Assembly: GCA_002310075.1 (NCBI GenBank)
Contig: DBXU01000074.1
Coordinates: 1-15,921 of the forward strand
Length of the DNA stretch: 15,921 bases
Reading direction: 5' to 3'
Origin: Bacteroidales bacterium UBA1204
GTDB lineage: Bacteria; Bacteroidota; Bacteroidia; Bacteroidales; F082
The notes below the pieces were generated by a model. It ran no database searches and was not told the origin of the DNA. It was given only the letters and a program-made list of their open reading frames with translations. Within the stretch, counting starts at the first letter, position 1. Each line of letters starts with the position of its first letter. A program made the translations under genes and the position numbers. This document shows, one piece after another, positions 1 through 7,374 of the stretch.

Positions 1-2
1 GC

Positions 3-104
3 CTGAAACTCAAAGCCAACGCCATCTACATCATAGAAAGACAGTTCTCAGCGGAGAACTACAAACAACAAGGTCCTCATTCATACATCGTACCTACTAA
101 CTGA
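3..104 (+). CDS. C-terminal end of an unidentified protein (5' truncated)
   Basis: An open frame enters from the left edge and encodes 33 residues before a TGA at 102-104. The visible tail ends in HSYIVPTN and is preceded by a mixed charged and hydrophobic stretch (IYIIERQFSAE) that reads like real protein. The other two forward frames give less protein-like sequence and stop either at once or after about 33 codons. The next gene starts 23 bases later on the same strand, so the two probably share an operon. I do not recognise the family and too little remains to infer a function. Confidence 0.5.
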   Translation: MKLKANAIYIIERQFSAENYKQQGPHSYIVPTN

Positions 105-127
105 ACAACTTAAAACTTATAACTGAA

Positions 128-817
128 ATGATAACCACCTATCCCGAATGCCAAGTGGAGATCACTGCCGATGAATTCATCACGGTAATCGACCACTTCA
201 TGACAAAAGTGACCTGCAACACTGCCCCCACCTTCGAGCCTGGCGGGATTGTCGGCACTGGTGACGACATGCCCGAGCCAAAACCCTATCCAGAAGCAGG
301 TGAGAAGATAATACCCAGCACGTCTGAAGATAAAATCTTCTTATCATCCGCCATGCGACGTTTCTTCGAATCTGAAGAGAAGCGCCAATGGATGGAAGAC
401 AAGCTCACGGAACAAAGCAGGCAAAGAATTGTCGATTGCGAAAACACACTTGAAGATGCGGTAAACGGAGACAATGCCGAAAGCGTAAAGTCAGCTTTGG
501 CCGGGTTGGAAGAAGCTTGGTACCAAGCCGAAATGGAGAGCCGTCCAACGATGCCGGCACCAAAGCCCAAGGCCAAAGGTCGGCCAAAACGCAAGAAAGT
601 TGACGTCAAGTTTGAAACCGGATGGAAGACCTTTGCGTCCGCATCCGAGGCGGCCAAGGAAATCGGAGTCAAATACAAGACTTTCTATCACAACCTCACC
701 AACGGGAAGCCCTGCAAGAAACATCAGATCCGCTTCCACTCCGAAATGGACGACATCATGGCCGAGATTGAAGCATCGAACAAGAAACCCTACCAACCAA
801 CACCGCCAATCCGTTAA
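128..817 (+). CDS. NUMOD1-like DNA-binding protein with AT-hook-like linker
   Basis: This is a 229-residue protein. Residues 1-145 are acidic and helix-rich and match nothing I know. A Pro/Lys-rich linker follows, with an AT-hook-like GRPKRKK at about 151-157. Residues 166-206 (WKTFASASEAAKEIG, then a GKPCKKHQIRF segment) resemble NUMOD1, the helix-turn-helix DNA-binding module attached to HNH and GIY-YIG homing endonucleases. No nuclease motif is present, so it more likely binds DNA as an accessory or regulatory factor. It lies upstream of the primase on the same strand, and the next start codon is 3 bases after its stop. The NUMOD1 call rests on motif recognition by eye; the function is inferred. 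Confidence 0.75.
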   Translation: MITTYPECQVEITADEFITVIDHFMTKVTCNTAPTFEPGGIVGTGDDMPEPKPYPEAGEKIIPSTSEDKIFLSSAMRRFFESEEKRQWMEDKLTEQSRQRIVDCENTLEDAVNGDNAESVKSALAGLEEAWYQAEMESRPTMPAPKPKAKGRPKRKKVDVKFETGWKTFASASEAAKEIGVKYKTFYHNLTNGKPCKKHQIRFHSEMDDIMAEIEASNKKPYQPTPPIR

Positions 818-820
818 ACC

Positions 821-973
821 ATGACCGAGCAGGAACGCTCCGAATACTACGCTAACCGCCAAACCTACTTCGAGAAGTGTCACGACTTCAAGGAAGAGCT
901 TGAACGATGGTTCCTGAATTACAAACCCAAACGCACACAAAGCCATGACAAACTTGATCAAAGAACGCCTTAA
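821..973 (+). CDS. Small hypothetical protein, 50 residues
   Basis: An ATG three bases after the preceding stop opens a 50-codon frame, beginning MTEQERSEYYANRQ and ending DKLDQRTP. It is rich in charged and aromatic residues and is probably helical through about residue 34. It overlaps the following gene by 29 bases, and this tight packing is the main support for it being translated. I see no domain, signal peptide or membrane segment. Small proteins of this kind are common in early phage operons; no specific function can be claimed. Confidence 0.55.
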   Translation: MTEQERSEYYANRQTYFEKCHDFKEELERWFLNYKPKRTQSHDKLDQRTP

Positions 974-1277
974 AAGAATACCGCAGATTGCAGCCATCTA
1001 TAGGATAATATATCCGAATTACAGCACTTGCCACTGCTGCGGCCTCCCATGGAGCGTGGCTCATCCACATATTATCCAATACAAAAACAAACCAGGTCTG
1101 GGTTTCTTCGCCGTCTGTGACTATTGCTTCGAACACAAGCCCCTTGGCGAGATTGACGATGCAACACTGAAACTGCACTATGAACGACTAAGCAGAGGAC
1201 ATGACGAAGATATCAACGGAATGATAGAAGAAACCCATAAGGAATACGACCGCGTCCATAACATCCAAACGAAATGA
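945..1277 (+). CDS. Small zinc-binding protein with two CxxC knuckles
   Basis: This 110-residue protein has a basic N-terminus (residues 1-25), a first cysteine pair CHCC (C29 and C32), and a second pair CDYC (C58 and C61). The pairs are 25 residues apart, as expected for a single treble-clef or zinc-ribbon site. The C-terminal third is acidic and helical. It overlaps the primase start by four bases (ATGA), which suggests translational coupling and a replication-linked role. I do not recognise a named family. Zinc binding is inferred from the cysteine pattern. Confidence 0.75.
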   Translation: MTNLIKERLKRIPQIAAIYRIIYPNYSTCHCCGLPWSVAHPHIIQYKNKPGLGFFAVCDYCFEHKPLGEIDDATLKLHYERLSRGHDEDINGMIEETHKEYDRVHNIQTK

Positions 1278-4200
1278 TCACCAAACTAGACCAAAACAGA
1301 ATCGCCGAGGCCACCGATATCGTCCAGCTTATCGGAGGCGAGATCGAGCTGAAGCCACAGGGTAAAAACCTAGTGGCCTGTTGCCCCTTCCACACCGAGA
1401 AGACAGGCTCGTTCATCGTCAACCCCGCCCGGCAAACCTACCACTGCTTCGGCTGCGGCAAACACGGCGACGTGTTCTCGTGGGTGATGGAGCGCGAAGG
1501 GTGCTCCTTCCCAGAGGCCATCCGTCGACTGGCCAAGCGGGCCAATATTGAAATCAGCGAACGCGAACGCACCGCCGAGGAGATAGCCCGCGAGACCAAA
1601 CGCGAAGCCATGCTGATTCTGACCCAACAGGTCAACACCTGGTTTGTCGAACAGCTGGAAGCCAACCCCGAAGCCAAGGAATACGCCCTCAGCCGCTGGG
1701 GTGTGAAGCCAAAGAAGAACGAGCCTAACGACCCCATGGCCTACATCAAGGCCACCGGCATAGGCTTCGCCCCGCCTGGCCCCGACTTCGTCAACTGGGT
1801 GAAAAGCCAGGGCATCAACATGGAGCTACTGAAGGAACTCCATATTGTGGCCACCTCGAAAGAGGGCCGCGACTACTGCGCCTTCTACAACCGCCTCACC
1901 ATCCCCATCCGTAGCCGCTCCAACCAAATCGAAGGCTGGACCTGCCGCGACATGAGCGGCCGCAAGGATGTGGGAAAATACGTCAACTCCTCCGACAGCG
2001 AGCTGTACCATAAGAAGACCTCGCTCTTTGGCCTCGACGTGGCCAAGCCGGAGATACGCGCCACGGGCAAGGTTTATGTTGCCGAAGGAGCGCCAGATGT
2101 CATGCGGATGCAGATCATCGGCGTGCCCAACGCGGTGGCACCCCTCGGCACGGCCATGGGCGACGAACAATTCGACCTTCTGCAAAGCTGCTTCCCAAAG
2201 ACAGGGAAGCGCGTGCTGTGCCTCCTGCCCGATGCCGACGTAACCAAGGACGACGGCACCAACCCGGGCGAGGCTGCCGCCATCAAGCGCGGTACCGAAG
2301 CCGTCAAGCGCGGCTACAGCGTCCTGATCAAGGCCATCCCCGAAGGCGAGACCAAGGAAGACCCCGATAGCTACTTCAAGACCATCTCCAAATTCAAAGA
2401 GGTGAAGGAACAGGACTTCATCATCTGGTATGCCCACCACCTGCTCGACGGAGCCGAGAACATGGAAAGCATGACCACAGGCGTCGAGACCATCGCCGCC
2501 ATGGTGGCTTCCACCAATGACGAGACGGTGATTGAGGGCTACAAGAAACAGCTGAAGGAAGTCTACAACAATTCCACGCTTTGGAATAAAGCCATCGTCA
2601 AGGCAGGCAAGGCGCAGAAGGAACAGGAGGTGAAAGACAAGGCCTTCAGCAAGGAAGGTTTCACCAAATACGGCTTCTATGAGTCGGGCGGTGGCTACTG
2701 GGCGCTCAGTGGCCAGACGGAGATACGCTGGTCCAACTTCACCATGCGGCCGCTCTTCCACATCAAGGACGCCATCAACCCCAAGCGACTCTACGAACTT
2801 CGCAACGAAGCCGGCAGCCGCGAGATTGTCGAGCTGAAACAGGAAGACCTGGTCAGCCTCTCCAAGTTCCGCCAAAGGGTGGAAGGCCTGGGCAACTACA
2901 TCTTCGAGGCCAACGAGCAATGCCTCATCAAACTGAAGCGATATCTCTACGAGCAGACGCAGACCGCCGTGGAGATCACGCAGCTCGGCTGGCAGAAGCA
3001 AGGCTTCTTCGCCTTCGGCAACGGCGTGTTCTATCAAGGCTCGTTCATCAAGGCCGACGACTTCGGCATCGTGCACCTGCCCGAAGGCGACAACTACTAC
3101 CTGCCGGGCGCGTCGAAGATCTACAAGGACGACACCCAGCTCTTCCAGTTCGAGAAACGCTTCGTCCACCATGGCTGGAGCAGCATCCCGCTCCGTCAGG
3201 TGGCCGAGAAGATGATACAGGTGTTCGGCAACAACGCCAAGATAGGCATCTGCTTCCTCATCGCCACGCTGTTCCGCGACCATGTGACCGCCACCGTGAA
3301 GGCTTTCCCCATGCTCAATCTCTTCGGCCCCAAGGGCAGCGGTAAATCGGAGCTGGGTCACACGCTGATGAGTTTCTTCATCATCCAAAACATCCCGCCC
3401 AACCTCTCCAATTCCACCATCGCGGCATTGAGCGAGGCCGTGGCTCAGTGCTCCAACGCCCTGGTACATCTCGACGAGTTCAAGAACAACATCGACATGG
3501 AGAAGCGCGAGTTCCTCAAAGGCTTGTGGGACAGCGCAGGCCGTAGCCGCATGAACATGGACCGCGACAAGAAGCGCGAAATCACCAAGGTCGACTCAGG
3601 CGTAATCATCAGCGGCCAGGAGATGGCTACGACGGATATCGCCCTCTTCAACCGCTTCGTCTACCTCACCTTCAACAAGACCGAGTTCACCACCGACGAA
3701 CGCAACGCCTTCGCCGACCTCGACCGCCTGCGCAAACTGGGCTTTTCACATCTCACACTCGAAATCCTCAACCACCGCGAGACCTTCAAGCAGAACTTCG
3801 CCTCGATGTATGCCGCCACAGCCTCCGAAGTGCTGGCCAGCATCGGCGACAATAACTGCGAGACGCGAACGGTGAACAACTGGGTGACAGTGACCGCCGC
3901 CTATCGTTGCCTCGAAACGGTGCTTGACCTGCCTTTCACCTATGCCGATATCCTTAAGATCGCCATCAACGGCATCAAGACGCAGAACGCACTGACCACA
4001 TCCAGCAACGAGATAGGCATGTTCTGGCGGCAGATAGGCCGCACACAGATGGAAGGCAAGTTCTGCCTCAACAGCGACTATCGTATCGAGTACCGCCCCG
4101 ACATCAAAACCAACAAGGGCAGCGTAATCTTCGCAACCACACGCCCTATCCTGTTTCTCAATCCAGATGCCTGGTACCAGGCTTACACCTATAAGGCCAA

Positions 4201-4447
4201 AGACAACGGCATTGTGCCATTGCCCGACAGCTCCATCATCTATTACCTCGAGAACTCGCCGGAGTATCTCGGCAGATACGGCGTGATGCGATTCTCCAAC
4301 AAGTTGCCCAACGGACAGCCCGCCGTCGGTACCACAAGCAAGCGCCCCCTCTGTTTCGACTACCAGATGCTCGCCACGAAGTACGGATTGTCCATTGAGG
4401 TAGAACTTGACGACCTTGACAACAAAAATGAAAATCAACCATTCTAA
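1274..4447 (+). CDS. Primase-helicase fusion: CHC2 zinc finger, TOPRIM, DUF927-like region and P-loop ATPase
   Basis: This 1057-residue protein probably primes and unwinds DNA for replication of the element. The N-terminus is a DnaG-type CHC2 zinc finger (C37, H40, C58, C61). A TOPRIM domain follows with its glutamate at E271 (VYVAEG) and its DxD at D320 and D322 (PDADV); these would coordinate metal for primer synthesis. The C-terminal half holds a DUF927-like region and a P-loop ATPase with Walker A GPKGSGKS (685-692) and Walker B LVHLDEF (730-736). Phage P4 alpha protein joins primase and helicase in the same order. The start overlaps the upstream zinc protein by four bases. The TGTTACA iteron array begins 62 bases after the stop, so the gene may act on an adjacent origin. 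Motifs are seen directly; the P4 parallel is inference. Confidence 0.92.
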   Translation: MITKLDQNRIAEATDIVQLIGGEIELKPQGKNLVACCPFHTEKTGSFIVNPARQTYHCFGCGKHGDVFSWVMEREGCSFPEAIRRLAKRANIEISERERTAEEIARETKREAMLILTQQVNTWFVEQLEANPEAKEYALSRWGVKPKKNEPNDPMAYIKATGIGFAPPGPDFVNWVKSQGINMELLKELHIVATSKEGRDYCAFYNRLTIPIRSRSNQIEGWTCRDMSGRKDVGKYVNSSDSELYHKKTSLFGLDVAKPEIRATGKVYVAEGAPDVMRMQIIGVPNAVAPLGTAMGDEQFDLLQSCFPKTGKRVLCLLPDADVTKDDGTNPGEAAAIKRGTEAVKRGYSVLIKAIPEGETKEDPDSYFKTISKFKEVKEQDFIIWYAHHLLDGAENMESMTTGVETIAAMVASTNDETVIEGYKKQLKEVYNNSTLWNKAIVKAGKAQKEQEVKDKAFSKEGFTKYGFYESGGGYWALSGQTEIRWSNFTMRPLFHIKDAINPKRLYELRNEAGSREIVELKQEDLVSLSKFRQRVEGLGNYIFEANEQCLIKLKRYLYEQTQTAVEITQLGWQKQGFFAFGNGVFYQGSFIKADDFGIVHLPEGDNYYLPGASKIYKDDTQLFQFEKRFVHHGWSSIPLRQVAEKMIQVFGNNAKIGICFLIATLFRDHVTATVKAFPMLNLFGPKGSGKSELGHTLMSFFIIQNIPPNLSNSTIAALSEAVAQCSNALVHLDEFKNNIDMEKREFLKGLWDSAGRSRMNMDRDKKREITKVDSGVIISGQEMATTDIALFNRFVYLTFNKTEFTTDERNAFADLDRLRKLGFSHLTLEILNHRETFKQNFASMYAATASEVLASIGDNNCETRTVNNWVTVTAAYRCLETVLDLPFTYADILKIAINGIKTQNALTTSSNEIGMFWRQIGRTQMEGKFCLNSDYRIEYRPDIKTNKGSVIFATTRPILFLNPDAWYQAYTYKAKDNGIVPLPDSSIIYYLENSPEYLGRYGVMRFSNKLPNGQPAVGTTSKRPLCFDYQMLATKYGLSIEVELDDLDNKNENQPF

Positions 4448-4509
4448 TGATAGTCAGCGAATTATATATTTTTTCAATAATTAATGCGCTCCGTAGGGAG
4501 AAAAACGGC

Positions 4510-4704
4510 TGTTACAAGTGTTACAAGTGTTACAACAATGAAAAACAATAAGTTAAGTATGTTACAAGGTGTTACAAAGTGTAACAGATTGTTACAAATT
4601 ACCCTAAATCGGGGTTTTGTGACACAGCTGTTACAAGATTTCGACTACCTGTTACACCTAAATTCCTATCATTCAGCGTGTAACGGCTGTAACAGTTGTA
4701 ACAC
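4510..4704 (+). repeat. Iteron array: twelve TGTTACA-type 7-mers, candidate replication origin
   Basis: Forward TGTTACA copies start at 4510, 4519, 4528, 4560, 4570, 4590, 4629 and 4650. Reverse copies (TGTAACA, one ending in G) start at 4580, 4679, 4689 and 4698. Spacing inside clusters is 9-10 bases, close to one helical turn. The array has a forward triplet on the left and a reverse triplet on the right. An AT-rich stretch (about 4456-4484) precedes it. P4 alpha binds TGTTCACC-like iterons next to its gene, so an origin is the favoured reading. An operator array for the next gene is the alternative. Confidence 0.75.
4651..4684 (+). other. Hairpin in the iteron array with a loop like the units at 12945-13135
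   Basis: GTTACAC (4651-4657) pairs with GTGTAAC (4678-4684), enclosing a 20-base loop. The loop contains CCTATCATTC (4665-4674), identical over ten bases to the loop of the first hairpin unit after the terminase gene. The arms coincide with two opposed iterons, so the stem itself is a by-product of the array. The shared loop is what stands out. There is no CCTACCGG tail after it. Confidence 0.4.
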
Positions 4705-4769
4705 GGGAAATATACCTCTGCCAGCGAAGAATTAATTAATCTGAAAACCGACAAAAAAACAACGGAATT

Positions 4770-5303
4770 ATGAAAGGATACTATGTGACAGTAAGAGTAG
4801 GAGAGAAGCTGAAGAAGTACCTCGAAGCCTCCTACAACGGCGAGTTCATCAAGCCGCCCAAGGACAGCAACCTCATGGGCATCATCAAACAGTACCTCGA
4901 ACTGGCATCAAGCGCCGAAGAGGAGGTCTTGCCAGAGAACGAGTGCGTTAAGATTGAGCTGCCGCTTCAGAATGGAGTTGTGTACTCTCAATCGGCAGGC
5001 AAGGTGTATGTTTGCAATACGCTTTGGCGCAACAAGCTCTCCGAGACGGGTCACAAACGCGTGCGGAAGTTTTTTGAAAACAACTTCAAATACAGCTTCC
5101 ATATCTTCATGGATGGCCATATCACAGGGCAATACTCACAAAAGAGCGAGGATGCCAGGATCAAGATCAAGGAGGCCGTTGTCGAGTTCCTACTGCAATA
5201 CCACATCAATCTCGACGACCGCCTCATTGCCGCCCTCACCCGCGACTGGTGGCGCCACAACGACCGAAACGAACACTATTTGGAATCGCCTATGATCTAC
5301 TGA
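4770..5303 (+). CDS. Unidentified protein, 177 residues
   Basis: The protein begins MKGYYVTVRVGEKLKKYLE and has an AT-rich, purine-rich leader without a Shine-Dalgarno, normal for Bacteroidetes. Residues 85-115 are basic and aromatic (HKRVRKFFENNFKYSF), and the C-terminus contains an RDWWRHNDRNEH segment that could be part of a DNA-binding helix. There is no signal peptide or membrane segment. It stands alone between the iteron array and the direct-repeat gap, so it sits where a regulator of the replication-to-virion switch might be expected. That is positional inference only; I do not recognise the family. Confidence 0.7.
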   Translation: MKGYYVTVRVGEKLKKYLEASYNGEFIKPPKDSNLMGIIKQYLELASSAEEEVLPENECVKIELPLQNGVVYSQSAGKVYVCNTLWRNKLSETGHKRVRKFFENNFKYSFHIFMDGHITGQYSQKSEDARIKIKEAVVEFLLQYHINLDDRLIAALTRDWWRHNDRNEHYLESPMIY

Positions 5304-5309
5304 AAAATG

Positions 5310-5390
5310 AAAGATTTTTGCACTATTTTCAAGTCGCTATAAAAACAAAGTAAATAAAAGATTTTTCGCTATTTATAAGTCGTGTAAAAC
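5310..5390 (+). repeat. Imperfect direct repeat, about 33 bases, in the gap before the virion genes
   Basis: The copies start at 5310 and 5357, an offset of 47 bases. Both read AAAGATTTTT, then a CTATTT core, then AAGTCG, then a GTAAAA or TATAAA-like end, with a few mismatches. They occupy most of the 108-base gap before the 5412 gene. Two copies on nearly the same DNA face suggest a tandem operator or promoter pair. I see no exact TAnnTTTG box here. Confidence 0.6.
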
Positions 5391-5411
5391 AAACCAATAA
5401 AACCTCCAAAA

Positions 5412-5843
5412 ATGACAATCGTAGGAATCAAGACCATCGGCTTCGCCGAGCAAAACGAGGTCAACGACCAATGGACCCAGCAGGAACAGCAACAGGAACG
5501 ATCCGAAATCATCCCTGTATATATCGACGGCATCAAACGCTTCGGCACCTTCGACCAGGGCAATGCCAACCTGGCAGAAAACTCGGCCATCAACGAAAGC
5601 GGCAAGGTGTATAACCTTGACCTGACTTTTGTTGTAAGGACCAACGCCGATATTGACCTCGGCAGAAAGTATTTGAGCCGCCCGCTAGTAATCCACGTCT
5701 GGACCGTTGACGGGAAGCATCACATCATAGGAACCAAATCCTATCCGGCCTACATCGAAAGCGACAACCGATACGAGAACACACGGAACCGTGAACTGGC
5801 AATGACGGTGCAATACCAGTCCAGAACCTCACTGCTGACTTAG
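5412..5843 (+). CDS. Beta-rich probable virion protein, 143 residues
   Basis: The sequence alternates short hydrophobic strands (IIPVYIDGI, VYNLDLTFVVR, LVIHVWTV, ELAMTVQYQ) with polar turns, typical of small beta-sandwich or barrel phage proteins such as head-completion or tail-tube components. There is no signal peptide, membrane segment or catalytic motif. It is followed 25 bases later by a strong terminator, so it forms its own transcription unit behind the direct-repeat gap. Its placement just before the protease and capsid genes supports a structural role. I cannot name the family; the role is inferred from fold style and position. Confidence 0.65.
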   Translation: MTIVGIKTIGFAEQNEVNDQWTQQEQQQERSEIIPVYIDGIKRFGTFDQGNANLAENSAINESGKVYNLDLTFVVRTNADIDLGRKYLSRPLVIHVWTVDGKHHIIGTKSYPAYIESDNRYENTRNRELAMTVQYQSRTSLLT

Positions 5844-5868
5844 CTTTTTCCATATATTCTCTCGTTGG

Positions 5869-5904
5869 AGCGCCTGCCCTGCATGGGGTAGGCGCTTCTT
5901 TTTT
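5869..5904 (+). terminator. Rho-independent terminator after the 5412 gene
   Basis: AGCGCCTGCCC (5869-5879) pairs with GGGTAGGCGCT (5886-5896) through 11 bp including one G-T, around a 6-base loop. TTCTTTT follows. It separates the small virion gene from the protease-capsid operon. Confidence 0.85.
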
Positions 5905-5931
5905 GGTCGTTACCTTGCAAATGCACGGAAA

Positions 5932-5939
5932 TAATTTTG
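5932..5939 (+). promoter_or_regulatory. Possible Bacteroidetes -7 box for the capsid operon
   Basis: TAATTTTG matches the Bacteroidetes -7 consensus TAnnTTTG and lies 30 bases before the protease start, just after a terminator. No TTTG is at the usual upstream distance (the nearest TTG is only 14 bases away), so the match is partial. Confidence 0.4.
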
Positions 5940-5969
5940 CTCTAAACCAAAGACCAAAATTTTTTTCCG

Positions 5970-7346
5970 ATGTCAAACCAAAACCTTCTATACAAGGCTT
6001 TGAAGTCTTCATGGATGCTCGACCCTTTGTCGGCACTGGCCGCATCAAAAGTGCTCGACGACATGATTGGTGCCGCACGCCTGAAGGCGAAGTACCCCAT
6101 CATGGAGTATGAAGACGACGAAGCTATCGAACTCGATAATCAGTACGATTACTACCATTTCCGCCTTACCCACAAGGACAACCATGCAATCCCTATGGGA
6201 AAGCAAGTCAACGTGGTCAGGATTGAAGGCGTGATGATGCGTGACGACGCCATGTGTCAACCCGGTACCCGCACTTTGGCGGCTTGGCTCCGTGAAGCCG
6301 ATGCCGACAAGCGCGTGCTGGCGCATATCATCCTCACCGACTCGGGCGGTGGTGCCGCCGACTCGGTGTTCGATATGGCTCAGGCCATCACAGACTGCAA
6401 CAAACCCACCGTGGCATTCTGCGACGGCGACATGTGCAGCGCAGCCTATTACGTGGCTGTCTATGCTAACTATATCATGGCCAACGAGAACCGAAACCGC
6501 GTGGGGTGCATCGGAACGATGATCCAAATGGCTGGATATCCCGCCAAGTCGAAAGACGAAGACGGCTATATGCGCCTTCGCATCTACGCGGATGGCTCAG
6601 ATGAAAAGAATCTCGAATATGAGAGAGCACTTGAAGGCGACTTCAAGCTGCTGAAGGAAAACGTGCTCAATCCGCTGGCCGAAGACTTCCAGAACGCCGT
6701 GAAGGCACATCGGCAAAAATCTACTGCCGACCAACGCCGTGGCCGCACCTACTACGCCCAGGACGTTGTCGGATCTCTCATCGACAGCATCGGCAGCTTC
6801 GACGATGCCGTCCGCCAAGCCCTCGATTTAACAACCAATACCATCACCGAAATGAAAGGATTTGAAAATCTGCAATCGCTCGAATCGTGCCGCGACCTCC
6901 AGATGGTCGACGGCCTTGTGAGCATGACCGGCGAACAGCTGGCCGAGATTGACGCAACACTCGGAGAGGCCCGCGAGGAACACGCCCTGTGCGAGACCAA
7001 CAGCGCCACCGTTGCCGAGCAACTGACCGAAATCAACGCACTGACCGCCGAACGCGACTCGCTGAAAGCCAAAGCCGAACAGAAAGACGCCCGCATCGCG
7101 GATCTGGAAGCCAAGGAAGCAGAACTCGCCACACTAACCCAAGAGCACGACACCCTCAAGGAGGAAGCCGCTCAGAAGGATGCCCGCATCGCGGAACTGG
7201 AAGCAGCTCTCGATGGCGAAGAGAAAGAAGAAGACCCGTTGCATGCCATGCACAACGGTAACCACGCAAAAACGGAGGAATCCGCTGAACTAACCGACGA
7301 GCAAGCCATGGAAAGCGCCCGCAAGGCAGTCCAAGGCAAAATCTAA
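5970..7346 (+). CDS. S49 (SppA-type) head maturation protease fused to a coiled-coil scaffold
   Basis: This 458-residue protein should process and scaffold the procapsid. Residues 80-290 resemble phage S49 peptidases: a DSGGGAADS loop, then DGDMCSAAYYVA with likely nucleophile S157, and a downstream YADGSDEKN in which K213 is the best candidate for the catalytic lysine. Residues 320-430 form a long heptad-rich coiled coil with a duplicated motif (QKDARIADLEAKE and QKDARIAELEAAL), as expected for an internal scaffold. An in-frame ATG at 6852 (M295) lies just before the scaffold half and could give a separate scaffold product, as in Mu I/Z and lambda C/Nu3. The capsid gene follows 28 bases after the stop. 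The dyad assignment is by motif; the internal start is inferred. Confidence 0.88.
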   Translation: MSNQNLLYKALKSSWMLDPLSALAASKVLDDMIGAARLKAKYPIMEYEDDEAIELDNQYDYYHFRLTHKDNHAIPMGKQVNVVRIEGVMMRDDAMCQPGTRTLAAWLREADADKRVLAHIILTDSGGGAADSVFDMAQAITDCNKPTVAFCDGDMCSAAYYVAVYANYIMANENRNRVGCIGTMIQMAGYPAKSKDEDGYMRLRIYADGSDEKNLEYERALEGDFKLLKENVLNPLAEDFQNAVKAHRQKSTADQRRGRTYYAQDVVGSLIDSIGSFDDAVRQALDLTTNTITEMKGFENLQSLESCRDLQMVDGLVSMTGEQLAEIDATLGEAREEHALCETNSATVAEQLTEINALTAERDSLKAKAEQKDARIADLEAKEAELATLTQEHDTLKEEAAQKDARIAELEAALDGEEKEEDPLHAMHNGNHAKTEESAELTDEQAMESARKAVQGKI

Positions 7347-7374
7347 CCGAAAACGAACCAAAAACCTTATTACA

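Noticed and set aside
1826..3469. 547-codon minus-strand frame opposite the primase
   Set aside because: It is antisense to a gene with clear motifs and is explained by the GC-rich codon bias of that gene.
4484..4735. 83-codon frame through the iteron array
   Set aside because: Its V-T and C-N repeats follow directly from the TGTTACA repeats; composition is not protein-like. Kept as an iteron array.
5739..5754. CTATCCGGCCTAC resembling the hairpin-unit motif and E. coli REP ends
   Set aside because: It lies in a coding frame (Ser-Tyr-Pro-Ala-Tyr) with no flanking inverted repeat; most likely chance.
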